Assembly (NCBI GenBank): GCA_947179485.1 | Contig: OX359246.1 | Coordinates: forward strand, 34,823,632-34,887,631 | DNA length: 64,000 nt | Source: Allacma fusca | Taxonomy: Eukaryota > Arthropoda > Collembola > Symphypleona > Sminthuridae | Direction: 5' to 3' | Shown here: positions 23,481-32,374 of the stretch, in pieces | Numbering within the stretch: the stretch's first letter is position 1 | Layout: each line of letters opens with the position of its first letter | Translations under genes and position numbers: made by a program | The notes under the pieces: generated by a model | Seen by the model: only the letters and a program-made list of their open reading frames with translations | Database searches by the model: none | Told to the model about the DNA's origin: nothing

Positions 23481-25034
23481 TTACAAGTATTCACTTTCCA
23501 TTTGAACTTGGGTTCCCTTGAAACTTCCAAGAGTTCGAATGGTAAGGAATGATACTATATTAGAACGCGAGCTTTTGTTCTCCAATGCATGTAGACGTCT
23601 TTGTCCATAGCGTCGGAACCGGGACTTTTCTCTATCATTCACAAATCTGCTAGGGTAAATAAGTTTATCAAGAATCATAATATCTTGAAATCTGCCCACT
23701 CGCGACAAGGCAACGTAGTCGGATCGAGGATGTAGTTCCTTAGGTCCAAGAAATAATGAAATTTTATTAATTGTAAGACCTATTATATTATTAACAGGCA
23801 AGGCATAACAAATACGGAGTGGATAAACTTCGTATTTGAAACACTCTCGTGTAAAAGGACAGTACTCGCTGTACTTAAAAATCGGGAGTCCCTTTGTGCC
23901 CCGGTTAGTTACGAATTCATAAGCTCCTTCATACTGTGGAAAATCCACAAGTATACATAGTGGTCGCTCTTTGTCCTCATATTTATTAAATATAATATCT
24001 GTGACTATGCCACAACTCCCTTTACAAAGTCCCCAGGGGAAAATAATGTTTTTTAACAATATTACCCTACAGCCGATGGCCAGCTGAAGAGTCTCAAACC
24101 CGTTGGGTATTGAGATAATTGAATCCTCATTGAATAATTCATTTAACATTAAATAATTGTGGACTTCAGCATCAGTCTGGCGAGGGTACACGTGAAGTGA
24201 AAGACGGAAGTTCTCTCGCTCTGCGTCACTTAGCACGTATTTTATCCTTGCTTTCAAATTAATTAAGTCCCCTTCCTCCACCTCATTGTTCTTCACCCGG
24301 TTAAGAAACTGTTTGTATTCGGACTGTTCTTGGTTCTGGTCTTTGTGACGGAATGAAGTCTTGAGCACAAACACATGCTGGAATAGACTAAGGACTGATC
24401 GGCGAGGTGCGAAGTCCGTATACTCCAAACTGCTCAGCGTGATGCCACCTATGTGCGGACTGGTGAGACACATGTCTCCAAGAATGCACACACTTCTTCC
24501 TGCAAATGGCAAGCCACTGTTCCTTGCATCATGTTTACGAAGAATGTTGTCTACTGTTGACCAGGACCTTGGTCCAGTGTGGCAGAATTCATCAACTAGA
24601 ATGAAGCATATCTTGCCATACTCTTGTTCTGATGAAGCACTGATGTCAATATCACGGACAAAGTTATCAAAACTTTCCTCTTTAAAATGGAATGGTCGGC
24701 GTGTAGAATGTATAGACCTGCCAATAATGTTAAATGCAGTTACTCCCGTATATGAGAACAGTACAAAATTGAAATCAGGATTGGAATTGGCGTAGTTCTC
24801 AGCCAAATACTTGAGGTGCTGACAGACTACACTCTTCCCGGTGCCTGCAATTCCAGCACCGAGGAGTAATAAAGGAGTCCTAAACTGGTCCTTAATTGGC
24901 AGATTAATATGGCTCTGAACAGAGGCGATTATTTGTCGTTGCTGTAATGTAAGATTTTTAAAAGGAATCTTCGGCTCTTTCGTGCAGGTTGGGATCCATC
25001 CCAACTTAAAAATATTCTCCATAAACCCCTGCAT
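23481..25034 (-). CDS. Pif1-like superfamily 1 helicase of the Polinton
   Basis: 517 aa from ATG at 25034. It has a Walker A GIAGTGKS at residues of about 61-68, a Walker B ILVDEF near 145-150, a motif III-like ILGDMC, a Gln/Arg motif (KTSFRHKD) and a C-terminal YVALSRVG, the usual order in Pif1 helicases that unwind DNA 5' to 3'. The segment that normally carries the TIHKSQG-type motif reads YALPVNNIIGLTINKI and is degenerate, so activity may be reduced or lost. Motif III also lacks the GDFxQLPPV form. It lies at the downstream end of the gene block, 6 nt after the stop of the Cys/His-rich ORF. Helicases are known in only part of the Polinton and adintovirus-like groups. The helicase assignment is firm; the exact subfamily is inferred. 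Confidence 0.85.
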   Translation of the reverse strand: MQGFMENIFKLGWIPTCTKEPKIPFKNLTLQQRQIIASVQSHINLPIKDQFRTPLLLLGAGIAGTGKSVVCQHLKYLAENYANSNPDFNFVLFSYTGVTAFNIIGRSIHSTRRPFHFKEESFDNFVRDIDISASSEQEYGKICFILVDEFCHTGPRSWSTVDNILRKHDARNSGLPFAGRSVCILGDMCLTSPHIGGITLSSLEYTDFAPRRSVLSLFQHVFVLKTSFRHKDQNQEQSEYKQFLNRVKNNEVEEGDLINLKARIKYVLSDAERENFRLSLHVYPRQTDAEVHNYLMLNELFNEDSIISIPNGFETLQLAIGCRVILLKNIIFPWGLCKGSCGIVTDIIFNKYEDKERPLCILVDFPQYEGAYEFVTNRGTKGLPIFKYSEYCPFTRECFKYEVYPLRICYALPVNNIIGLTINKISLFLGPKELHPRSDYVALSRVGRFQDIMILDKLIYPSRFVNDREKSRFRRYGQRRLHALENKSSRSNIVSFLTIRTLGSFKGTQVQMESEYL

Positions 25035-25040
25035 GTTAGA

Positions 25041-25406
25041 CTAATTTGTGCGGGATAGTAGTACACTTCTTTCCAAAGACAAAAGGACAGATTTTGCACT
25101 CACAACTAACATACAGTTGCACCTTTTAATTTTTACACCTCTTCTACTCTGGAAGCACTTGCGGCAAAGTCTATGATTGCAAAAGTATTTGAATGAATAT
25201 AGTTCAATGGTCTGATGAGCAGTTGGGACTACTTGGTTCAATAAATGGTCAAAATGGATGCAGTCATTGTGACATAAGCCCGAGCGGGACAGAATTTCCG
25301 TCTCAACTAACTTCCATGAATTGTCGGTGTTGTACTCTTGTAGGGTACACTTTACTGCACGGAAGCAAGTCTCCCTTAGCTCCTGCATTGCGAATGATAC
25401 TTTCAT
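25041..25406 (-). CDS. Small Cys/His-rich protein upstream of helicase
   Basis: 121 aa from the first ATG (25406). The last two thirds are rich in potential zinc ligands: GLCHNDCIHFDHLL, CNHRLCRKC and KRCNC. This suggests one or two zinc-binding modules, possibly RING- or treble-clef-like, but spacing does not match a family I can name. The stop codon lies 6 nt before the helicase ATG, and the pair may be co-expressed. The codons before the ATG stay open briefly (TTG TGC), so an upstream start is possible. Confidence 0.55.
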   Translation of the reverse strand: MKVSFAMQELRETCFRAVKCTLQEYNTDNSWKLVETEILSRSGLCHNDCIHFDHLLNQVVPTAHQTIELYSFKYFCNHRLCRKCFQSRRGVKIKRCNCMLVVSAKSVLLSLERSVLLSRTN

Positions 25407-25600
25407 GCACAAGACCTGCTGGTCCTTCCTACATTATAATTTATTCCAAATAAAGGGATTATTTATGCTTGTTCGAGAATAAGCCGTAATCTGCAACTTT
25501 TTGTACATATTTACAAATCCGAATTTATTTCTTTACATCAAATTCACAAAACCCTTCAGTACTTAAATTATACACATTATTTATTTATATTTTTATTAAT
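25407..25600. other. AT-rich spacer between protease stop and next Polinton ORF
   Basis: This 190-bp gap is one of the larger non-coding gaps in the Polinton block. It may carry the promoter of the Cys/His-rich/helicase pair and the 3' end of the capsid/protease transcript. TTATTTATATTTTTATTAA (about 25577-25600) gives AATAAA on the minus strand. Confidence 0.4.
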
Positions 25601-26173
25601 TTAAACTGCTGTCTCACCACATTTTTTACATTTCTTTTCCGTTGCCGTTTTGCCAAGTGCAAAGCAGCAACATGTTTGGATTTTTTCATTAATATCATAA
25701 ATGCCCTTTTCATTCAGTTTCGGAATACTCCGAACAAATTTACGTACAAACCGCTCATTACTCGTTAAATTAGAAGTAGTAAACAATCGCAGTATCTTTT
25801 CATACGGAACTCCCAAGGAACGCAGGTATGAGAAGTACAAAGAGAAGTGACCACATACATCCGAGTACGGGCTCTGGAGAGCCAGACAGTTTTCCTTTAT
25901 GAGCTTCCCGGGGGGTCGCTGCACATTCTTGTAGTAAGCCCTCGGCTTGCCAAACGAATCAAAGTATTCGTAGGCACTTGGTGATAAAACAAAGAAGGCG
26001 ATCCAGTGAGTTCCTCTGTCCGGAGCAAGATCGGTGTTAACAATAAATATGCAGGGATAGCTCTTAATTTCCTGATCATGCACGCGGTCAGCAGCCACTA
26101 CGAAAAATTGGGTTTGGGATTTCCGAGTGCACAGAAGCAATCGCAGACCCATGATCAATGAGTGAGTGTTCAT
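25601..26173 (-). CDS. Adenain-like cysteine protease (Polinton PRO)
   Basis: 190 aa from ATG at 26173, the first ATG, placed 1 nt after the capsid stop codon. The catalytic order of the adenovirus-type maturation protease is visible: His in RGTHWIAF (about residue 56), acidic residue in YEYFDSFG (about 72), Gln in LALQSPYS (about 100) and Cys in DVCGHFSLYF (about 107). The protease cleaves virion proteins during capsid maturation. The C-terminus carries an unusual Cys cluster (TCCCF, then KKCKKCGE) that could bind zinc. The family assignment is firm. Confidence 0.92.
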   Translation of the reverse strand: MNTHSLIMGLRLLLCTRKSQTQFFVVAADRVHDQEIKSYPCIFIVNTDLAPDRGTHWIAFFVLSPSAYEYFDSFGKPRAYYKNVQRPPGKLIKENCLALQSPYSDVCGHFSLYFSYLRSLGVPYEKILRLFTTSNLTSNERFVRKFVRSIPKLNEKGIYDINEKIQTCCCFALGKTATEKKCKKCGETAV

Positions 26174-26174
26174 A

Positions 26175-27654
26175 CTAATGATCAAATATTATGTGTTTGT
26201 TGGCATCAATTTCAATTATGGACTGATACTGGGTGTAAATGACCACGTTCACGGGCTCATCCAAGGGCTCGCGGAACTTGAGCTGGACCTTGATTTGTCC
26301 ACGGCGGTTGACACTGAGGGCGTTTCCGCTGTTAGGAAGCAGCTCCACTGCCGTTAGTACGTTGCCTGCAAGTATAAAATAAATTATATGCTTAGTATTC
26401 TGTCTCACACTTGTTATTTAACTTAAATTGTTATAATATAATTTATTCTACACTTACCTGCGGTAAAATTATCCCGGTTGATTCCGTTGCCCAACGCCGG
26501 ATTTCCTGCGGTCTTCTCCAGGGATCGCACGGCGAGTAAAAAGTCGTCCACTCCAGAGTATACAGTGACTTTCTTTCCGTCCTTAGTAGCAGTGCGGGCC
26601 TTCCTAAAGTTAAAGGGGAAGAGTCGATGCTCAACTGTCTCTCCGTTCCAAGTAAATGCCAGCTCTGAAAGGTTCTTGTCCACGTAGTTGAATGGAGACT
26701 TGCTCAGCTTCCCCAGAAATGATATACTGGGAATTATTCCTAGTACGAGAACGCGCGGAATTTTCCCAATTACCACATAATCAGTTGTAATGCTTGTAAG
26801 TCCTTGTGCAATTGTAAATGTCTTCAGTTCCACTTCTGTGGTAGGATACTTGAAGGTGTGTCCCAGACTTAGCTGATGGCGATGGGCATCAATGATGGGC
26901 TTAGAAATCACTCGCTTGGACGCGTAGTAAACTGCGTTGGTAATTTGATAATTATATGGACACCCATTGTAACCAGACTTTTCGTCATAGTTTGCTGTCA
27001 GGCATAGTTCTGGCAAATTTCTTCGAAGAACAATTCGAATCTCCGTGTTACTTGGGAGGTAGCGATTCTGGTTGAAAATATTAGCAACCAAGCTACCCAG
27101 TAAAGTAAAAGGCTGGGAATTTTTCGTCTTGTTAAATCGGGTGGCAAACCCAGCATCGGTTGCAGTATAAGCTTCTGGAGTAGCATTAGGGTAGTAAAAC
27201 TCATTCATTAGTCGCCCCTGCTTCTCACTCGGACTCGAGGCAAGCAGGCGCTGGAGATATGCAACTTGTGCATATTGGTTTCCCGAATCTGAAACCAGCT
27301 GTCCGTTCAGGTAGATTTCCAAATTGGAGAACATGGTCTGAAAAAACAGGTTTGACGGCGCGACAATGTCATTGTCTTCGCACAGCGTGCCATCCTGCCT
27401 AACTATCCTGCAGGTCAGGGAAAGGAAAGAATCGGCGGGGTCAAAGTACCCTGACGAGTCCAACTGGATGAGAAATTCCAGAGGGTTGTACGACTCCTTG
27501 ATGCTTACGAGAGGAAATGCTTGTATGTAGTCACTGCTAAGTTGCGTTGTAAGATCCGTGGGGGAAGCTCAAACAATTGCACCTCTGAGCGTGCACTTTG
27601 TTGCGAGCCTTCATAAACCGTGGGCTTCTCCTGAAACACGGAGTTAAGGTCCAT
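26175..27654 (-). CDS. Polinton major capsid protein (two exons, frameshifted)
   Basis: Exon 1 is 26458-27654 and exon 2 is 26175-26365. The intron (92 bp) has GTAAGT and TTGCAG ends and leaves frame intact. The total is about 462 codons. Features fit the double-jelly-roll capsid proteins of Polintons: FLIQLDSSGYFDP near the start, NLEIYLNGQLV, a long central region with FTLLGSL, and a C-terminus with VVIYTQYQSIIEID and HIIFDH. The protein is expected to form the hexon-like trimers of a virion. The reading frame breaks once, at a run of five C on the minus strand (27560-27564). The 30 N-terminal codons from ATG 27654 (MDLNSVFQEK) are one base out of phase with the rest. That may be a real inactivating deletion, an assembly error in a homopolymer, or a recoding site. 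The ATG overlaps the stop of the upstream gene (TAATG). Confidence 0.85.
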
Positions 27655-28022
27655 TATTTACGCCTTACACACCGTCTCTTGCCCGCCTTCCTTCCAAACC
27701 CGACCTGAACCTTTCGTTTCCTCCCGGCTCTCCTTGTACGTCTCCGCCGTCGTCTTCTACCTGCACCTGTTTGGGAAGTCGCAGGTTGCCTTTTCCGGCC
27801 TCCTCCTCCGGTCTGTGATCTTCTTTGCCTACGACGAGAACTACTTGCACTGCTGCTGCTGGTGGTGCCAGTGTTTCTCAAAGGAATTAAATATGAAGAT
27901 GCTTCCGGGTTAAGTCCTCCAGTAGCCATGTAAGTTATTGTGTTGTCCGCTCCGCCACCTCTCTGCGTCTGTGAGCTTGGCTCAAGCACACAAGCTTTTT
28001 CATCACACAATACCTGACGCAT
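27654..28022 (-). CDS. Arg-rich basic core-like protein of the Polinton
   Basis: 122 aa. An N-terminal third of mixed composition (VLCDEKACVLEPSS) precedes a Ser-rich linker and a strongly basic C-half with RRRRRRRTRR, GRKRK and CVRRK. Highly basic proteins between structural genes in adenovirus-like elements are thought to condense DNA in the virion, so the core role is inferred from position and composition. The stop codon overlaps the capsid ATG by 1 nt, and its own ATG sits 2 nt after the stop of the preceding gene. Confidence 0.75.
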   Translation of the reverse strand: MRQVLCDEKACVLEPSSQTQRGGGADNTITYMATGGLNPEASSYLIPLRNTGTTSSSSASSSRRRQRRSQTGGGGRKRQPATSQTGAGRRRRRRRTRRAGRKRKVQVGFGRKAGKRRCVRRK

Positions 28023-28024
28023 GT

Positions 28025-29686
28025 TTACATATATTTAGGCTTAAAATGAAGCGCCACGGCAGTTTCTCCCGGACCAAAATCTACTGGCTTTAGGTGCTCT
28101 TCAACAAAGGAAATACGAATGTCTGTCACCTCTTTACCTTGTAACGGTAAATATGTAACTGGATTGAATTCGTACTCCTGCTCTTTATTTAAACCGTCGT
28201 TGAACTTTAGCTCCTTCAATACAGGGACTTTCTCTCGTTCGTACGACTGGTTTTCAATTAGATTTGACAACACTAGCAGGCGTTTGTTTGCACCTAAACT
28301 CGGCGTTTCGCCATCCTCCTCATGAAACTGAATTTCTTCTTCCTGCTCTACCACCTCTTTTCTAGCGGGATACCGCTGCCGAGATTTAAACAATGCGAGC
28401 TGAGGAAGTCCAAAATAATTTACAAGGGCTCTGGGTAGTGAAATTGCTATATCATCCGGAATTTCATTAAGGACTAATTCCCCGTCCTCGTATGAAAATT
28501 CGATAGGAAATTGTGGATACAGTTGTTCCCTAAAGGTGTTATTAATCTCCAAAATGACATCGGAGACACTTAAAGTTTTTGGCTCTTTCATTGCGATAAA
28601 CCGTAGCACAAAATACCGGATAGTAGTAAATAAATTTTTGTTTGCCGGTATAGCATTAAATTTTGTTTCGTTGAACGGTCCATTTGCCCTATATTGCTTT
28701 GAGAACATAAACCGGTCATTCTCAAAACCTAAACAATCCACAAGCACAGCGGGCAAAATCATATAATCCTTGCTATTCGGAAGCGGTGAACCCATTGCTA
28801 TGGTGCATACGTTGTTCTCGTCAAAGGAAAACGAGGCATTGAACCCACCGACTAGGAGTTGCGCCATTAACCTAGTGAAATAACTCTTGTAGTTTTCCTT
28901 CGGCCTTGTCTGTACAACAAACAAGGAGCTGAACTGCTGGTCGACCATTATAAGATTATTCCTATAGTCATTAATGTTATACACCTGCAGGGAAAAATCG
29001 CTGCTCTCATCGTATTTATCGAACATACTCTGCTCAATCACCCACTGCGAACTGTGCCTCCCCACAATAAATATACGGCGATTAAAGCCCATGGCAGTCG
29101 CAAAGGTATTGGAAAGTATTATCCAAGACCCCGGCTCTTGTTTCCCGACCGACAACGAAGGTATACAGTCGGTTGAACCCGTTCCAACATACCTTTGCAA
29201 AAGTACTATATTTATTTTCTTCCCAGTATCATCATTAAATTTTGATGTAAAACTAAGTATGTCCTGGCCTTTTTCCTTAGTGAATTTATAAGTCGTTATT
29301 GTCGGAGGAATGTAGCCAGGAAAAAGCGGGCCTGCAGGAACGGCTGCATCATGCAGCATTGTGAACCTTTTTCTAGACCTACGGACTCGCCTCTCCTTCA
29401 CCCTTGTTTTGTTATTCTCTACCGACGACGATTTTGTGTGTGTAAACCGGAGATTTGTCAGCCCCACTTTGTAATGTCCTCGCGGAAATGTGAGACCCGC
29501 TGGAAACTGCTGGACAATATTACTCTGACTTTTTAATTGGCCAATGTTACCAGTGTTCTTTAAGTAAACATAATGCTCCCTGTCCTCAAACGGGAGGAAT
29601 GCGCTATTGAATGGGTGCATCATACTGCCTGCCTGCTCCTTTCGCTCTTCCCGAATAAATGACACAACAATCTCTAGCCTGTTCAT
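28025..29686 (-). CDS. Large Polinton structural-type protein (possible minor capsid/penton-like region)
   Basis: 553 aa from the first ATG (29686). A second candidate start is at about 29623 (MMHPFNSAF). The N-part has FEDREHYVYLKNT, QQFPAGLTFPRGHYKVGLTNL. This follows the pattern (F/Y-x-V-x-L-x-S ... F/L-x-x-x-W/Y-x-V-G-L-x-x-L) that recurs in a widespread unnamed Polinton protein encoded next to capsid genes. A basic stretch (RVKERRVRRSRKRF) follows near residue 100. The C-half is mostly beta-prone, with an acidic VEQEEEIQFHEEDGE segment. The position two genes before the capsid gene fits a minor structural protein. The function is inferred. Confidence 0.65.
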   Translation of the reverse strand: MNRLEIVVSFIREERKEQAGSMMHPFNSAFLPFEDREHYVYLKNTGNIGQLKSQSNIVQQFPAGLTFPRGHYKVGLTNLRFTHTKSSSVENNKTRVKERRVRRSRKRFTMLHDAAVPAGPLFPGYIPPTITTYKFTKEKGQDILSFTSKFNDDTGKKINIVLLQRYVGTGSTDCIPSLSVGKQEPGSWIILSNTFATAMGFNRRIFIVGRHSSQWVIEQSMFDKYDESSDFSLQVYNINDYRNNLIMVDQQFSSLFVVQTRPKENYKSYFTRLMAQLLVGGFNASFSFDENNVCTIAMGSPLPNSKDYMILPAVLVDCLGFENDRFMFSKQYRANGPFNETKFNAIPANKNLFTTIRYFVLRFIAMKEPKTLSVSDVILEINNTFREQLYPQFPIEFSYEDGELVLNEIPDDIAISLPRALVNYFGLPQLALFKSRQRYPARKEVVEQEEEIQFHEEDGETPSLGANKRLLVLSNLIENQSYEREKVPVLKELKFNDGLNKEQEYEFNPVTYLPLQGKEVTDIRISFVEEHLKPVDFGPGETAVALHFKPKYM

Positions 29687-29829
29687 TAAATAAGTAAATG
29701 CATTTATACCGAATATTGGAATTTTCAAAAACAAACTTTTATTTCCCCACAAACACAAATAAATTAAGGATACACGCAAATATATTTTTTACAATAAGAA
29801 GTACCTATTTACAGTACATTACAAACGTC

Positions 29830-30540
29830 TTACACGTCCATGACCAGGTCTTTTCCCTCCGAAACCGTAGATGCATCAGATGAAGACTCTGATAAATAAG
29901 ACTCCAAGTTGCGCATTCCTTGAAGTTTCAGGTAAAGCGTAGGGCCCAGCCAATTCTTGAATTTTAGTGCTAGAGCGTCACTGATGGGCCGGTTGATAAG
30001 CAGCTCATAAGATCCTTGAATTCTGTTGAATACCAGACGAGCCCGCACGGACGAACTTTCAAAATCCGGAGACTTCCAAAAATCTTTCTTGGAATCCGGG
30101 GAATGATAAGCTCTTGATTGATCCTTGTCAAAGAATGGGATTAGGTCTTCAAAGTTCCGTCCTTGCGTGGGATGTACAGTAAGTTGATCCAGAAGTTCTC
30201 CAAGGAACTGTAAAAGGTGCTTCCCCTCGTTCAAAGAAAAGTTGACCGTAGTTACTCCGCCTGTGCGGTTTCGACGACCGAGATGCACGAAATTGCACCG
30301 GTGTCGCTCGTTAAAAGCCGTACGGACAAGAGTCTCACTGTCAATAAAATAAGAATCCTTGCCCTTCTCAAAAAAGTTCCAAGTGAATGGTGACTCGTCC
30401 TTGTAGGTAGCAGACGGAGTTGCTACCGTAGATGCGAAACTGGAGTCGAAAGGCTTCAACTTTGGCCGACTTCTAATTTCACTGGGCTTACTCCCGTTAG
30501 AATTTTCGTTGAAACGACGCTCCAAATAAAACTTGTTCAT
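29830..30540 (-). CDS. Unrecognised Polinton protein, 236 aa
   Basis: Starts at ATG 30540 (MNKFYLERRF). It has a polar N-terminus, a central FVHLGRRNRTGGVTTVNFSLNEGKHLL segment, an FLGELLDQL helix, and an acidic Ser-rich C-terminus (SESSSDASTVSEG). No membrane segment or known motif is visible. It lies between integrase and the large structural-type gene, within the element's co-directional block. It may be an element-specific virion or regulatory protein. Confidence 0.6.
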   Translation of the reverse strand: MNKFYLERRFNENSNGSKPSEIRSRPKLKPFDSSFASTVATPSATYKDESPFTWNFFEKGKDSYFIDSETLVRTAFNERHRCNFVHLGRRNRTGGVTTVNFSLNEGKHLLQFLGELLDQLTVHPTQGRNFEDLIPFFDKDQSRAYHSPDSKKDFWKSPDFESSSVRARLVFNRIQGSYELLINRPISDALALKFKNWLGPTLYLKLQGMRNLESYLSESSSDASTVSEGKDLVMDV

Positions 30541-30849
30541 GTTGAATTGTTCACGGAGATGCTAGTTCGGTAATTGCTGCTGGAAAAATGAGAGGCTGTT
30601 TAGGACAGCCAGGTTGTCTTATATACTTGTCGGGATGGCAATGTCATTGTTTAATCCCAGAATAAATTTACCACTGTCAACCAATATATTCCATACAGGG
30701 AGCTTATCCTTTCTGGCTCGTGGGTAACTAGAGTTGTTAAGTAAGCTACTGGAATACATTACCCGGGGTTTGCACCCCTGGTTCTAATTAATTCCACTTG
30801 AGTCATCTGACCTGGAATAACTTTATTTTACTAGCTGTTGTCGAAACCG
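30541..30849. other. 309-bp spacer between integrase and the 236-aa gene
   Basis: The longest non-coding gap in the Polinton block. It likely carries the promoter for the 30540-25601 genes. A minus-strand TATATAAGAC at about 30617-30626 lies roughly 80 bp before the 30540 start codon and may be the TATA box. Confidence 0.4.
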
Positions 30850-31830
30850 TTATTCCACTACAGTCTCATTTTCCATATCTTTTGCCTCTTCTGATGTTTT
30901 AACTAAATTCAGGTCATAATCATAGTACTGCCCCGCTATATCTTCCCCTGACATATCGACGAGTTTGTAGGTGTATGGAATGTTTTTTACTAACACCTGT
31001 GACACTCTAAACAATTCACGGCTGTAGTTTTCCGCATAACCTTTTTCAAATAATAATTTTGCTCGGGAAATTCGCACAATGTCACCCACCGCAAACTTTG
31101 GAGGCGTCCTCGGAAGTTTTGCTTCTTCCAAGTGGCGCTTGTAGAGATACCTCCAAGTTTCAAATGAATTTTTAGCTGTAATTTCATTTGGAGCACGATT
31201 TATTGATGTATGGAACGTATTGTTATATGTTTCTGTGAAAACTTGCAAAACCTTACTTATGTTCTTTGTTTTGTTTTCCGTCATGTATCTTTGCAATTTT
31301 GCAAAGATTGTGCGGATAAACCGTTCTGCAATTGATGCCTTTACTATTGAATATATGTGGTACGGATGAATATCGTTTTTGCTGAGAAAGGCAGTAAAAG
31401 CGTTGGAGACAAACTCTTTTCCTCTGTCGCTAAACAAGTACAGCGGTTTAGCCCTTGCTTGCTTGAATATAGACGTAAAAGCCTGTATCATCGACTCTGA
31501 ATTTTTGTTTTTCAAGAGTCTGGTGTAAGCCTTTCTGCTAAAGCTGTCCACAACAATTAAAATAAAAAAATTGCAATCATTGTAGGGAGCAATATTTTCA
31601 ATGTCCTTGAGATCTGTGCTCCAGATCTCATTGATGAAATTCACCATAATACGACGGCGTTTATATTTTCTTCTTATTTGCTTGTGTAGGGAATAACCAA
31701 GCAATTTACGCAGTTCCTTTACCACAACGTCCTTGTCTTGAAACTCTGGATGATTTTTAAGAAACCCAGAGAGCCCTGAATAAGCCCCTGATAATCTTTG
31801 ATCTAAATAACTTTTTACAATATCACTCAT
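30850..31830 (-). CDS. Polinton retroviral-type (c-)integrase
   Basis: 326 aa from ATG at 31830 (MSDIVKSYL). The reading frame stays open upstream, but only non-ATG codons precede. The RNase-H-fold DDE triad is visible: Asp in WSTDLKDIE, Asp in LFSDRGKEF, Glu in ASIAERFIRT. The C-terminus has a chromodomain/SH3-like region (FAVGDIVRISR). The enzyme inserts the element's DNA into the genome. The ATG lies 25 bp after the stop of the basic 172-aa gene. Confidence 0.94.
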   Translation of the reverse strand: MSDIVKSYLDQRLSGAYSGLSGFLKNHPEFQDKDVVVKELRKLLGYSLHKQIRRKYKRRRIMVNFINEIWSTDLKDIENIAPYNDCNFFILIVVDSFSRKAYTRLLKNKNSESMIQAFTSIFKQARAKPLYLFSDRGKEFVSNAFTAFLSKNDIHPYHIYSIVKASIAERFIRTIFAKLQRYMTENKTKNISKVLQVFTETYNNTFHTSINRAPNEITAKNSFETWRYLYKRHLEEAKLPRTPPKFAVGDIVRISRAKLLFEKGYAENYSRELFRVSQVLVKNIPYTYKLVDMSGEDIAGQYYDYDLNLVKTSEEAKDMENETVVE

Positions 31831-31855
31831 TGTCTCAGAATTTGGAATTCTATTG

Positions 31856-32374
31856 TTACCAATATGATTTCCGTTTACGTTTGTGGAGTCGTTTCTTTTG
31901 TGCACGTTTAACTATTTTCTTCTTCCTTTTCTTGCCTTTACCCTTCTGACTTTTACGTGGTCTCAAATTTCGTTTAACTACTTCCGGTGGCTTATCAACA
32001 TCTGAGGCAGGTTTTTCATCTATCCGGGGACTGGGTGCCTCTAGATTCTTACCATCAGAATTTCCCGGCTTGTCCAAGTCCTCAAAGGCTTTCCACTCTG
32101 GTTCCAATTTTAAATGTCCTGCTTTAAATTTGCAGCAGCAAATCTCTAGGGGTTTAAACTTTTTCTTGTGTGACCGTGAAGAACTTTCTTGTAGACTCGC
32201 ATCAGTACTTTCGGCAGTAGTAGGCTCAATACGCTCCTCTTGTGCCGAATCTTGATCTTTTATCGTTTTTTCGAGTTCGTTTTTCTTTTCATTGCTAATC
32301 AATTCACCACTGTTCCGGAGTTTCATCAACTCTGAATAAAGTTGCGGGTCAATTACCCGCATAATCTTAGCCAT
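31856..32374 (-). CDS. Basic-tailed Polinton accessory protein
   Basis: 172 aa from ATG 32374 (MAKIMRVIDPQLYSEL). The N-terminal MRVIDPQL resembles a short motif seen at the start of an unnamed Polinton protein. The middle is acidic and Ser-rich. The C-terminus is very basic (KGKGKKRKKKIVKRAQKKR), suggesting DNA binding or nuclear localisation. Its ATG overlaps the preceding stop by 8 nt (ATGGCTAA). The function is unknown, and virion core or packaging roles are possible. Confidence 0.65.
   Translation of the reverse strand: MAKIMRVIDPQLYSELMKLRNSGELISNEKKNELEKTIKDQDSAQEERIEPTTAESTDASLQESSSRSHKKKFKPLEICCCKFKAGHLKLEPEWKAFEDLDKPGNSDGKNLEAPSPRIDEKPASDVDKPPEVVKRNLRPRKSQKGKGKKRKKKIVKRAQKKRLHKRKRKSYW

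Noticed and set aside
24361-24795. 144-codon plus ORF inside the helicase gene
   Set aside because: Antisense shadow of a well-supported coding region.
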